This document shows positions 45,690 through 56,200 of a stretch of DNA of 64,000 nucleotides, piece after piece. Every line of letters begins with the position of its first letter. Within the stretch, counting starts at the first letter, position 1. The notes under the pieces are model-generated. The model did not search any database and was not told the origin of the DNA. It was given only the letters and a program-made list of their open reading frames with translations. Both the position numbers and the translations under genes were made by a program. The stretch covers positions 346,653-410,652 of the forward strand of contig ML769399.1 of assembly GCA_009733575.1 (NCBI GenBank), in the 5' to 3' direction. This DNA is from Gymnopus androsaceus JB14 (Eukaryota; Basidiomycota; Agaricomycetes; Agaricales; Omphalotaceae).

Positions 45690-46512
45690 TTAGAAAGAAA
45701 GAAAGAGCAATGAACGTTGACTGCGAGAATGGTTGCAAGTTTGAAATTTCGAGCTTTTGTTATAGGCAGTATTTGCACAAATGAGTAAATGCCGCAGAGA
45801 CATGACAGTGTCAAAAACTCTATGTTAGCTGCGCCGCTGTTGATGACACTGTTGGCGCTTGATCCAAGCAAGCATGGGTAGAGCAAACAGTAGAGGAAGG
45901 AAACAGAAGAACGGCTTGGAGGAACGAGATTAAGAGGGGAAGAAAGAACAAGACGAAGGCGTCTTGAGCGCATACACTACAACTTGACAAACTTTTGGCC
46001 AGCGTGTTACGGGTGCTCGTCGCTCGTTGCAAGATCCTGGCGTGTGGCAGCCGCAGCATTAAATGTGGAGTACAGGAATGGAATGAAGGGCGTTTAAAAA
46101 TGATAATGAGAAGTACGGGCCTGGGGGAGTTGAACACTTGAACACATTTAGTTACTAAGTTAGACCTGCCAATGTGGCTCGCAGTAAGGACTGGGCGCTT
46201 GTTAGCGCTTTGATCGGCACTTCCTTCTTGAACCTCGCTGCGCTGATACGAGTCTCCCCAGAAGCTTCTTACTCGAGATGGAGCCGATTGTCCAAGAACA
46301 GTAGTTGTTGGCTGGAATTATGAACGCGGCCTGGCTCTATCACTCATTTACAGCCATGGGTTTCACTAGCACTAGAAATGTAAACCATTTGCATTCCCTA
46401 CGTCCGATATATCCCGATTCCCAAGCTAAATCAGCCCCCTTTAGAGAATGTCGGTATAGAATCCTCGAAGATTCTAGACTTTACTCCGAGAGGTCACTAA
46501 GCTACCTTACAC
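45690..46512. other. Promoter region of the V-ATPase gene and 3' flank of the GST gene
   Basis: The minus frames at 45449-46137 are the first intron, leader and upstream DNA of the V-ATPase gene read through. No separate gene is supported. Confidence 0.45.
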
Positions 46513-47342
46513 CTATGCAAACTCCTCCAAACTGTTCAACAACGTTTCCCATCTCCTATTCTCCCAACTCAAGATATCTTTCCACTCCTCACTTTCCGCG
46601 CCAAAGCTTTCTTTGCACCACTGAAGAATCCCTGCCAGAGCGAAATCGGCAAAGGTCGGGTGCTCTCCACATATAAATCCACCTCCGGTCTCCTTCCCAG
46701 CGATCTGGTAGCTCTTTTCCACTAACATAAGCCCTTTTTCAGCCGCTTTCCACTCACGAACACGATCCTCTCCTCGGGGCGTCCATTCCTCAATTTTGCC
46801 TCCAATAGAAGCTTCCCTCGTGCGTTTAAAGTATTCCTGACTTCTTCCGGGTGGAAGCTTCTGGAATACTAAAGGACGGGCGAATTGACCGAGATGAGGA
46901 ACAGTTCGAGACATGACATATGAGATGAACGCAGATTGGATCCCCTGCATTCCTGCAGGTATAAGACGAGGAGTAGAAGGGTACGTGGCGTCGAGATATA
47001 CAGCTATGTCGAATGATTCTGAAATGGCTCGGTTCGTGGTTGGATCGTATATCACAGGAAGGGTATAGTGTGGTGCGCCGTCGTCTTTGACATCAGTTGG
47101 GGCTGCGCCGAGCTTGACGCAGAGAGCTTCAATATCGGGATATTCGATCCATTCGGTTCTGTATGGGAGGCCTTTGTAATTCAGACAATACCTATATGGT
47201 AGTAAGGGCTCAGTTAAATAATGTGAATCGAAACCTCGAAGATCGCTGCACACCTTGTCTTCCAAGTATTCGGCGACCAGCATACTCCAGGCTCTGCGAA
47301 AGGGATATCGTAGAAGATTATCGCTGTTTTATCATCCGACAT
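46513..47342 (-). CDS. Glutathione S-transferase, fungal etherase-type (GTE-like)
   Basis: Exon 1 (47342-47254) encodes MSDDKTAIIFYDIPFAEPG and VCWSPNTWKTR. A 62-bp intron leads to exon 2 (47191-46513), which begins YCLNYKGLPYRTEWIEYPDI. Total 255 residues. The N-terminal thioredoxin-like half contains APHYTLPVIYDPTT and ISESFDIAVYLD, the glutathione-binding cis-Pro and Ser blocks. The C-terminal helical half has GRSQEYFKRTREASIGGKIE, EWKDILSWENRRWETLLNSL. The FYDIP...SPNTWKTR start is typical of the GTE class of white-rot fungi, relatives of bacterial beta-etherases. They are thought to detoxify lignin- or extractive-derived compounds, though natural substrates are mostly unknown. No signal peptide, so cytosolic. 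The gene looks intact. Confidence 0.85.
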
Positions 47343-47453
47343 GGTAGTAGAGAACAGTAAATAAAAAGGACGTAATCGTTAGTACAGATTCGTTATCGAT
47401 GGCTTACTATACTTCCCATGGACTCAGATACGCCCTAATCCTGAACATAGCTA

Positions 47454-48032
47454 TTATAATAAGATAAAATAATGCACCAACGCGCCTCCCAACCCAATCG
47501 AACCTGCTATAAGAACCTGGACTCTCATTGACGCCCCTAAGCCCAAACCCACAGCACCGTTCCTATTAGCAATAGTCGTCGAGGTACTGAATATCCGAGT
47601 CGTAACTGTATGACCAGATACGACGGTTACAGTTGTACGCGTGCTAACGCTGGTTATTAACGATACTGAGGAGGATGAGGTAGAATGCGCTGAGGTAGTC
47701 GTTGTGGTACCTCTGGAAACTGAGCCTTATGTTGACTTGGATCCAGAGGCGGCGGTCACTGTAGATGTGGCTCGAGCAGTGGTTCTAATGGACGTTTTGG
47801 TTGCTGCAGTAGCGGTGTGATGTATCGTTGTTCTGTGAGCAGATAGAAGGTTTATATTAATAAATATATCAGCAACCTCGTACAAACGGCGAAATTGAAA
47901 GAGAGAGACGTACGCTCTCGGAATGACAGTAATACTCGTAGTCGATCCACCCCCATCCACCACAGCTGCAGCTACTAGCGTCGATGACACGATGAACGCA
48001 AGAAAGAATACGGTGTATGATTTTAAGAACAT
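47454..48032 (-). pseudogene. Ser/Thr-rich GPI-type protein (member 3) with an in-frame TAA
   Basis: The exon 1 frame MFLKSYTVFFLAFIVSSTLVAAA is a signal peptide, followed by VVDGGGSTTSITVIPRA. An intron of about 90 bp (GTACGTCTC...CTGCTCACAG) joins to TTIHHTATAATKTSIRTT. The frame then meets TAA (AAG TCA ACA TAA GGC TCA, near 47726) but stays open beyond it for about 90 codons, reading SVSRGTTTTTSAHSTSSSSV, VSTRTTVTVVSGHTVTTRIF and TTIANRNGAVGLGLG, and ending in a hydrophobic tail (VLIAGSIGLGGALVHYFILL) at 47454. That tail has the NGAV junction and GPI signal seen in members 1 and 2. A single C-to-T change would explain the stop. I found no intron that removes it in frame. It is either a young pseudogene or makes a truncated secreted peptide. 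Confidence 0.6.
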
Positions 48033-48228
48033 CGAAGCAGCTGGGCAGTTGAGCGCTGATTACAACTGAGCAAAAGATTAAATAATAAGATAGGGGTATT
48101 CGAAATTTCAGAGGTTTTTTGGGTGAAACGGGCATGCGACCTCATCCAAACCGAATGGAAAAGACATGCAGACACTGCAACAAAAAAAAACGAAAAAAAA
48201 CTCAATAATCACTGAGTGGAAATGGAAT

Positions 48229-48308
48229 GGGGCGAATCCGGATTCAAACCGAAGACCTCTCGACTTTGAACATTCAAGACAGGCATTATACCTCTAAACC
48301 ATACGCCC
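48229..48308 (-). tRNA. tRNA-Pro-like gene or pseudogene with an altered anticodon arm
   Basis: On the minus strand it begins GGGCGTATGGTTTAGAGG and ends GTTTGAATCCGGATTCGCCCC in pieces matching the tRNA-Pro at 37248 almost base for base in the acceptor, D and T arms. The middle differs: CCTGT CTTGAAT GTTCAAAGTCG AGAGG gives a weakened stem (one G-G clash) and no TGG anticodon. It could be a diverged, intron-bearing tRNA reading TGA or TTG, but a tRNA-Pro relic is more likely. Poly-T tracts lie about 35 bp downstream. Confidence 0.5.
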
Positions 48309-48419
48309 ATGGTTTCTAGCAAAGATTAAGCAACATATCTAACTACTTCTCTGCATGTCAGACTCTTAAAAGTGACACGGTAGCGGAAGAGAAAGGAATC
48401 ATTGGATCATAAGGAGAGT

Positions 48420-49530
48420 ATGGTATGTATGAGACAATGGCACGACTACCAGCTCCAGGGAGCCTGTCCAGATCCAATCCTCTCCCTACCAATCGCAACG
48501 CTCTTCACTAACACTCGAATTCGGATTCGACGAACTGCTCCCCAACTCCACCCTCAGTCAACGGAATCAATGGACACTTGGACAGACGCAGGAATTAATC
48601 ATTTGCTGATGAGTCCAAAATGACACCGTTGAGACTTGGGCAGCGTGTTCGACGAGGTTTGCGGGCGGGGTGTTCAAGCCCAATGTGGCAGTAGTTGCAC
48701 TGGCGGATAGATGTTGTGCTGACGCTGAACATGGACCGGCTATGGCGTTTGCGTTGGTGCTGGCACCACCAAAGTCGCTGGCTTGGGAGAAGCAGTAGGA
48801 GTCGTAGTAGTAGTCGAAGACCCATTATATAGCAGAGATGATAATATTTATGACGGGCGATAGGTGCAGGGTGCGCAATAGGACCTATTCCTCCTCCTTA
48901 ACCTCTCCTGCGGCCATAACCATACCCAACACCATAATCCCAACGAGTGGATGAGGATTACTTAACGGAGGACCAGTAGTTGCAAGTAGGATGAAGGCGA
49001 GTGTGCAGTGGGGTCGAAGGACTCGTTAGTCCGCGCTTTTTGAAGCAAAATTGGCACTTTTACTCGGACCGGGACCAAATCCAGGTATGTGTAAGACAAT
49101 GGCACGACTACCAGCTCCAGGGATCATGACCGCCGTTGAAACTTGGGTAGCGTGTTCGACGAGGTTTGCGGGCGGGAGTTGTTGTTCAAGTCCAATGTGG
49201 CAGTAGTTGCACTGGCGGATAGGTGTTGTGTTGACGTTGAATATGGACCGGCTACGACGTTTGCGTCGGTGCTGGCACTACCGAAGCCGCTGGCTTGGGA
49301 GAAGCAGTAGGAGTCGTAGTATCAGTCAAAGACTGATGATGATGTTCATCATGACGGGCAATAGGAGCAAGGTGCGCAATAGGACCTATTCCTCCTCCCT
49401 AACCTCTCCTGCGGCCATGACCATACCCAACACCATAATCACAACGAGTGGATGAATAGTAATTTGACAGAGAACCAATAGGTGCAGGCAGGATGAAGGC
49501 GTGTGTGCAGCGGGTCAAAGGACTCGTTAT
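48420..49530. repeat. Diverged direct duplication (48420-48990 and 49082-49530)
   Basis: Both copies share, in order, ACAATGGCACGACTACCAGC, CGTGTTCGACGAGGTTTGCG, CAGTAGTTGCACTGGCGGAT, GCTTGGGAGAAGCAGTAGGA and CCTCTCCTGCGGCCAT. Most differences are C/T or G/A. Copy 1 has about 150 extra bp after the first block. Minus-strand frames near the left end of each copy finish in a hydrophobic run (PLVGIMVLGMVMAAG) that could be the relic of a GPI-type tail. No intact gene remains in either copy. Confidence 0.75.
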
Positions 49531-51312
49531 TACGCGCCATTTGATGCAAAATTGGAGCAGAGCACTTTTTCTCGGACCAGGAGCAAATCCAATGAAGCCG
49601 GATAGAACTGCTACTGATGATGCTGGTGAAGTACACGAGGAGATAGACGCATTTGAGGCAATCCTAGACTCTAGAGACTCCGAACTGCACCGTGTCGTTA
49701 TCTATGGTGGGTGAGCGAATGGATAGGGAATGAAGGAGATGGGAAGAGGCGGCGTTACATAGTTTCAGAAGGAAGACGGAAAACAATGGGGAAAAAAGCA
49801 AATTAAAAATCGTTCACCTTACTCGTGTTCGTTCACCTCATGCATCGAAGCCATCGCAGCCCATCCCCAAACATCATACCAGCGAAACACCAAACGAAGT
49901 AAATGAACGAACACTAAAAAATATACCTCTTGAACACCTCTTTTTATTCGGTCCTCCGACTTGCACTCTCGGAGAATGTCTTCATTCAGTTCCCGTTTTC
50001 GAGTTCCCATAACAATTGGAGTTGGCACTCTTGTCAGGCGGATTGTGCTGGCTGAGAAGTGAAGGGAGAAATAGATGTGTCAGTCTAGTGTGGACCAAGT
50101 GCAAATGAGCGCCCACATGAGCGTTAAACGGTTTATTCTTGCTTATTGCTTCTACTGGCAGTCCCAATCCTCCTACGCGATACCGTTGAAACATGATGAA
50201 ACATGAATGGAAGGAGAACGATGCCAGGTGGATACCCCTTACTCATTCGTACGAGTGCCTTTTCCACCCGAATATCAAAGAAAACCTGGAGCCCAACCAG
50301 CCAATGCCCAACTCATAGTTCCCTATATTCGTCTGCTCTCAATGACCTTGCCTGAGAGTTCGGCACTGCTCTTGAGCAAGAGCAGTACTAGACAAAGAGA
50401 GCACGAAGACAAAGAGACTCGGATGGGTCCGATCCAAGATTCACAATCGAGTTGCGCGCGCGCCAGTCTAAATTCATTGTCGTCCACGCTCCGAATCATC
50501 TCAGCTCTGGTATCGTCGACGTCTAACAGTCCGTCAACTTCCAGGACATAATGATCCAATCCAACGACGCATCTCACTCCTCTATCTCCTCCGTAGGCTC
50601 GGTCCCAGCCTGTTTATGAGCTCACTGCCCTTGGCGGGAGCTGTCGATAGGCTCCTCCGCACTGCTGCCAGACTCCTCCAAACCTACCCAGTCCGAGATT
50701 ACTCAGACCTTTCCTAGTGGGACCAAACAAGACTGTGGCTAATGCTCCTGATTTAAGATAATGGGGTTTTCGATGAAAATTACGGTTCCGTACTAACGCT
50801 CCCACAGCACGACAACTTGGGCTCTGAAACATTCTCTCAGCGCTCAGCGCCCAATTAAATTTACAATCGACTGGACCATGATCACCACCAGCCTCTCAGT
50901 GCGGCTTAGGCAGGCCGAAAATCAGTTTCATTTCTATATTTCCACATATTATACTCGTCCCCTCAGATCGTTCTGTGTTGTATTACCGCTTTGAAGACCA
51001 TATGGCATTTCCTTCAAGGAACTTTAGGGGTCGGCGATACATGCCCTTCCGAGTCTCTTTTCAATCCCATCGACATCCGTTACTGCATAGTAGAGTTGAG
51101 TTTTAGGCTTCCTTTCATGTGGTGAGATTCCCAAAATAATATTGACAGACAGGACAAAGTAGTCCATTCAATTATCTTTACTATGTGTAGCGCCTTGAAC
51201 TCAATGGCTCTACAGTATAAAAAGTTCACCTTGTTAGAAACCTTCCGGCGCCAACAGCGGACACTAGAAGCCCATTGTATCTGCGTCTCTGTTCTAACAC
51301 ATTCATACAGCG
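49531..51312. other. Gene-poor stretch, no supported gene
   Basis: Open frames at 49819-50028, 50207-50577 and 50614-50832 show no recognised domain, splice partner or signal peptide. The right end should contain the promoter of the secreted-protein gene at 51313. Confidence 0.4.
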
Positions 51313-52398
51313 ATGAGATCTGTCCAAGCCTATGTCCTGCTTGCTGCTCTACTCCTGCCTTTCACGAATGCGGTCCCTGTCGAGGAGGCCCGCACTGTGG
51401 ATGACTCTAATATGGTCCGAACTCCTGCTGGTTTACGTCTCATCGAGAACGTTCACGCTGTTCCGGAGGGCGGATCGGTCAAGCTTGTTGGCTCGTGAGT
51501 CTATAGTCCCAGTGTTTTTTAGCCAGCAACTCACTCATTCAATTAGTGAGATCCATCTTTTGGATGAAACCGGCATAGTCATTCACGTTGCCACGAACGA
51601 CAACGCCAAGATTGGATCCAGTGCGGCCACAAGTACGACTAGCGCTGCCGACACAGAGGAATCTGGATGGATTGCCTTTGCTTACTGGTTCAATAATGTT
51701 ACAGACAGTGTCATTGACTCGTTCACCACAACGTGGGAGGTCCCACCCGTTCCCGCCGAAAACCATAACCAGACCATCTTCCTCTTCAGCGCCCTTCAGC
51801 CAGTCACTAGCGCTGCGATCCTTCAGCCCGTGGGTTTTTCTTGATATCTCAAAGAGGTTTCCGTTATGATGTTATTCCTGTAAAAAAAAAGGTTTTACAA
51901 TTCGGGCCTTCCGCTGCTGGAGGTGGATCTTACTGGGCGGTCGCCTCTTGTGAGCTTTTTTCTACATATTTTTTCATTAGACATGTCTGGTATTCATTTG
52001 ATTGGGTTTAAGGGTACGTTGGTACAAGTGCAACCTTTTTCAGCTCCCTCGTCGAGGTCACGCCTGGGCAAGAGTTGACTGGCGTGGTCACACTTGCCAG
52101 CAGTAATGGCTCTTCATACGATTATGTCGCGGAATTTACTGGCATTCCTGGAACCTCAATTACCGCCAATGGATCAGATGTACTCCTTACGGCCACTGAG
52201 ACTTTGGAGACATATGGTATCACCACTGCGGCGGATTACCCTACTGGATCAACGACGTTCTACGACATTAATATTTCTGTGACCAGCGGTGCACCTGAGA
52301 CGGTCTGGTCAAGCGTCAGCGACACACCTGATGGCGTTAGCGCTTCCGTGGCCGTTCAAGGATACAGTAATGCGGAGGTTGTTATTAACTATCCCTAG
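51313..52398 (+). CDS. Secreted beta-rich orphan protein (lectin/glutamic-protease-like fold possible)
   Basis: Four exons (51313-51494, 51547-51829, 51892-51949, 52013-52398) join in frame into 302 residues. MRSVQAYVLLAALLLPFTNA is a signal peptide. The mature part reads WIAFAYWFNNVTDSVIDSFT, TTWEVPPVPAENHNQTIFLF, ILQPVLQFGPSAAGGGSYWA, VASWYVGTSATFFSSLVEVT and PGQELTGVVTL, and ends SNAEVVINYP. The pattern (F-TTW-VPP-P...IFLFxxxQ...LQPVLQ-GPSAAGGG-YWxVASW) belongs to a family of secreted proteins frequent in Agaricomycetes without a settled function. The alternating Gln/Trp beta pattern recalls concanavalin-like sandwiches such as eqolisin proteases, but I cannot place catalytic Gln and Glu with confidence. 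Several N-glycosylation sites. Confidence 0.7.
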
Positions 52399-53067
52399 AT
52401 AATTCCATACAATGTCTCGGTCATTAATTCGAAAAATCCTGAACTTGATTGAAAAGAAGATCATGGTAATGTCAGATTTTTGGGGCGATACGGTAACGCG
52501 AACCTTCGTATAGATACAGTACTGACTATACGAGGATGTAAGTACCAAAACAGGTTGAAAGGTCCAGCTTTGACATTACCCGCTGTGAAATTCTACAAGC
52601 TCCGAGAGACTGACTTGATCTTAGCTACTTTTTACATTCTGCCAGTGGTTATCGCTTCAAATTTCACAAGTAAATATGCGAGGGGAGGACTCAGAGGAGG
52701 GCGAGGAATCAGGACTGGGCAGTGGGTGGGTATCCTTAGTACTTTAGTCTTTGAGACTTCAATAAGTACCACTGAGTTACAAGAACCTGCTGACTGTCAA
52801 ATTCGCGAGTGAAGGAATCAAGGCGGTCGAGATATATCAGGCACTGTCCGAGTCCAATTTCATCCTTGGGTTCACCACTTACAGCACATGTACCAACCAC
52901 TTGGCCCGGGAGCCCTCCATCCTCTGGTCCCGACAACTCAACCTATGATCGAGTTTCGAATCGATGCGGAGCTGGAGTTTGAAATTGGTTCGGGATTACT
53001 GAGAGAAGGACTGAAAGGTCAAGATTGGGTCAAGATATGCTCGAGCGAAAAGGAATTAATCAGAACC
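52399..53067. other. Intergenic, no gene recognised
   Basis: Overlapping frames on both strands only (52480-52812, 52736-53070), none with a recognisable domain. Confidence 0.35.
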
Positions 53068-53165
53068 TAGCACATCTCACAGTGCTGTGATTCGAACACG
53101 CAACTTCCTGGTCTAATCAAGATCTCACTGAGTCACACCCTGCCAACGAGCTACTGGCAGAAGTT
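53068..53165 (-). repeat. tRNA-like sequence, possibly SINE head or tRNA relic
   Basis: On the minus strand TAGCTCGTTGGCAGG resembles a Pol III A box and GTTGCGTGTTCGAATCAC a B box, about 50 bp apart. Between them TCTTG ATTAGAC CAGGA forms a perfect anticodon-like stem and loop. The acceptor ends do not pair and the T-stem is broken (CACAG), so it is not a functional tRNA as read. A tRNA-derived SINE or decayed tRNA is the best guess. Confidence 0.35.
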
Positions 53166-54052
53166 AAGTTTAGAGCAACCAGAGACTCATCGACTGTGAC
53201 TCGATTCTCCCTAGTCCCAATTGGCCTCTAGAGTCTACGACGACCACGTCCAATGTCTCAAAATCTCCCCCAACTGTAGGCGTGCCGAGCTTCGTTCCTA
53301 GTCAGTCTCGAATCACCGCCACGGCTCCCGGACTCTCCCTCCTCATCCCCGCAATCCATTCCCACCCGTATTGTGATAATCTCCACCGTGCCGCGTAATA
53401 AAATCTTCCTTCCCTACTTCCTGTCTGTGGAATAGAGCGAATGGACGGGTGCTCATCATGAAGAACCGAACAGGGAAGGATAACGATAAGAACGAATGGA
53501 TATACGATAGGACTCCGATTCAACGCCGTGAGGGAGGTTCTAGAGGTTGATTAGCGGCTGACATTGTACTGTTAGCAAGAGGGGGAGGCGGAGGAAGGAG
53601 GAGTAATTTTAAACGTGCTTTGGTTTTGGTTTGGTTCTTAAACCCTTTCTGTCATGTTGTGTTGGTTGCAATCGGGATTGGCCTTGGGGAGAATACTTAA
53701 GAGGCTCAGTGCTATCGTGAGCGACAATGATTTCTGGGGATCTCGCGAATATCGTACATCATACTAGATTATACTACATACTTTTTTTTGCATGATCCAT
53801 CGATAGCGTACAATATTTTTTGTGTCGACGTGTATGCATTTGTTTCTCGGTTGCGTTCCGAGTGAAATTGTTTCCTCGGTTGCTTTCCGAACTCCCCGGT
53901 TGTTTTCCGAATGAAGAGATGTAATTATCGTTCACTTTTGAGTAACTTCTCGCATTCTATCGAGTTCGAACAGCTGCTATCATCCTTCTAAACAAGGTAA
54001 TGCGGAACTCATATATAACGATGGAATAAGCCACCGTCTCATCCCAGCTATC
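53166..54052. other. Upstream region of the oxidoreductase gene
   Basis: No gene recognised; the frame 53302-53523 (minus) has no domain. It contains the repeated CGGTTG...TCCGA sites at 53846-53911, and TATATAA near 54012, about 40 bp before the start codon, is a likely TATA element. Confidence 0.45.
53846..53911. promoter_or_regulatory. Three repeats of CGGTTG-N-(T)TTCCGA, candidate regulator sites
   Basis: CTCGGTTGCGTTCCGAG, CCTCGGTTGCTTTCCGAA and CCCGGTTGTTTTCCGAA occur at 21-28 bp spacing. Each is an imperfect inverted repeat of CGG/CCG triplets (CGG-N7-CCG), the site shape used by fungal Zn(2)-Cys(6) regulators. They lie 140-210 bp before the oxidoreductase start codon. Confidence 0.5.
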
Positions 54053-55304
54053 ATGTCTCAAAAAGTGCTTTTCCTAGAGAAAGCCAAAGGCGCATTCGTG
54101 GTGGCCAACGCCCCCATCTTGAAGCCTGGTCCTGGGCAGATCTCCATCAAAGTCATCAGTGCTGCTCTGAATCCAGCTGATTGGAAGATTCAGGCGTTTG
54201 ACGTCTTCATACAGAAGTATCCTACAATTCTTGGTACAGACATTGCTGGTGACGTGGAAGAGATCGGCGAGGGTGTCGAAAACTTCGCCAAAGGCGACAA
54301 AGTGTATGTTTGCAGCTTTTTTCTGGCCGGATCGCGAGCTGATACCCATTTAGCTTCTGCCAGGGTTATTTCGTTAGCGAAATGGCTGGCTTTCAGCAGT
54401 ACACTCTGATCCCTGCTGATATCGTTGGCAAGGTCAGTCATCTCTCGACTACTTGTATGACGTGTCTTCAGCTTTGATCATTCAGATTCCTTCCAACATC
54501 GACTATGCGCAGGCTGCGTCAATTCCTCTTGGATTCACCACTTCTGCTGTCGGCATCATGTCTGCACACGGATTAGCTCTCAATCCTTCCTTTGACTCCA
54601 ACGTTAGCTTTTCCGGAAAACCGGTGTTCGTTTTTGGTGGTAGCACGTCGGTTGGTCAATCTGGTTCGTCGTTCCATTCCATCCTTAGGCGTCCGGGTAG
54701 GTATTCTTACCCATTTGCATAGCTATCCAAATCTTTAGGTTTCTTGGGTTCAGCACAATCATCACATACGCCTCTGCCAGACACACTGATTTCTTGAAAT
54801 CTCTCGGTGCCACGCATGTCATTGACCGTACAGAGGTTTCTGTGGATAACTTGGCAGAGGTCGTCAAGAAAATTGCCAACGCACCAATCGAAAATGCTTT
54901 CAACGCAGTCGCAGACGACAGTTCTCGAACTGCTTGCTTCGATTCTCTTGCTGAAGGCGGAAAGTTGGCCGATGTGGACCCACAAGCTAAAGATCGAGGA
55001 GATGGAAAGAAGGTGTTCACGATTTTTGGATCTGTGCATTCACCCCAGAACAGAGAGTTTGGGCGTATTCTGTGGAATAACTTGCCTAGAATGGTACAAG
55101 ACGGAACGATCGTGGTGAGTTATGACACAACTGACCTTATATGCTTTCGCGGTTCTGAGACACTATAATCATTTTATTTAGCCCAACCGTGTGGAAAAAC
55201 TCCCAAATGGTCTTGCCGGAATCGACGACGGATTGAAGAAGATGAGGGCCAATCAGGTTAGCGGTGTTAAATTGATTGCTTTCCCCCAGGAGACGGTCCA
55301 ATGA
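54053..55304 (+). CDS. Zinc-type alcohol dehydrogenase-like / enoyl reductase family protein (MDR)
   Basis: Multi-exon gene starting MSQKVLFLEKAKGAFVV. The N-terminal GroES-like domain reads PGQISIKVISAALNPADWKI, YPTILGTDIAGDVEEIGEGV, FAKGDKV and, after an intron, EMAGFQQYTLIPADIVGK-IP. The Rossmann part reads AQAASIPLGFTTSAVGIMSA, PVFVFGGSTSVGQS, FLKSLGATHVIDRTEV and ENAFNAVADDSSRTACFDSL. The last exon is PNRVEKLPNGLAGIDDGLKK, ending IAFPQETVQ at 55304. The layout matches fungal ToxD-like/quinone-oxidoreductase MDR enzymes; no structural zinc-binding cysteine cluster is visible, so it is probably a zinc-independent NADPH reductase. The substrate is unknown. The exon after GQS (near 54665-54740) is the least certain join. 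Upstream CGG-type repeats suggest regulated expression. Confidence 0.8.
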
Positions 55305-55513
55305 GCCTCGTAGATATTGGCTTAACTGATCAGTGCTCCACTGGAAGGAATAGTATCAAAAGTGTGTTTCAGCTTGTTCAATGATCATGATCATGATAGT
55401 GTCTGCCTATGGGAGACTAGCTCAGGCGCGAAGCTAGAGATTGAGATTAGATTTGGGTGAAGATAGAGAATTATTGAGTCTAGATTCCAAAGACTAATTG
55501 GTTGATAGATATG
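55305..55513. other. 3' flank of the oxidoreductase gene
   Basis: No gene; ATGATCATGATCATGAT near 55381 is a short palindromic run. Confidence 0.3.
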
Positions 55514-55691
55514 CATCAGCAAAACCTGTACCATCACAATACATTTCTTTCATCTCTGGAGCAAGGATAGTAATTCCAGAGATCTCCAGAGACCTCTGGA
55601 GATGCCTGGAGGAGTTTGACAGCTTTTTGACAGCTGTCAGAGCTCTGGAGATCTCTGGAGACCTCTGGAGACCAACCAGGTTTTGCTGATG
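55514..55691. mobile_element. 178-bp hairpin element with CATCAGCAAAACCTG ends (copy 1)
   Basis: CATCAGCAAAACCTG (55514-55528) is inverted exactly as CAGGTTTTGCTGATG (55677-55691). Between them the right arm repeats with a 10-nt period (CTCTGGAGAT, CTCTGGAGAC, CTCTGGAGAC), and the left arm carries the complementary words (CCAGAGATCT, CCAGAGACCT). The centre is GACAGCTTTTTGACAGCTGTC. The whole can fold into one long hairpin. It has no coding capacity and no clear target duplication beyond a shared TG. Two related copies lie at 56539 and 57095. Confidence 0.75.
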
Positions 55692-56200
55692 TGAGCCTAA
55701 AAGATGTGGTACCGACATGGCATCTCATTGTACACTTTTGTTTGGTCTCAATGAAGAAGAGAAAGGTTCACGGGGGAGCTGAGACTAACCAGTTGTGAGG
55801 GGAGAGACACATCAAGAGGTGAATTGGAGAAAGCCGGAGGTGTCTACAGGCACCTGGACCAAGAGTTGGAGGGTTTTGGAGCAATGGCCAGAGAGAGCTA
55901 ATGATACTGAATTGATGTCCAAGTAAATAGACAATGAGAATGGATAAAAGAACTACTGGAAAGAATGATCCAAGTAGCCATAGATGAATAAGAACGATGA
56001 TCAATGTGATAGACAGATAACAAGCTCAAAATATGGGATTGTGACAAGCCCTGCAGCTACATTGAGCTTTCCACTTAGTGGTGGTTTGGGACAGGAAGAA
56101 CATTTGTATTTTTTTGGACCCGAGATCCTTTATACCCGAAAAATAGTACCAGTGTAAAGTAAGAAATAATAAATATGTACGAATTTAATTTCCATTTGGA
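55692..56200. other. Intergenic DNA between mobile elements
   Basis: No gene recognised. Ends with ATTTGGAT (56193-56200), the left target duplication of the hAT-like element. Confidence 0.4.

Noticed and set aside
50207..50577. Overlapping open frames on both strands
   Set aside because: Neither has a recognisable domain, and the codon content looks random; listed only as gene-poor DNA.
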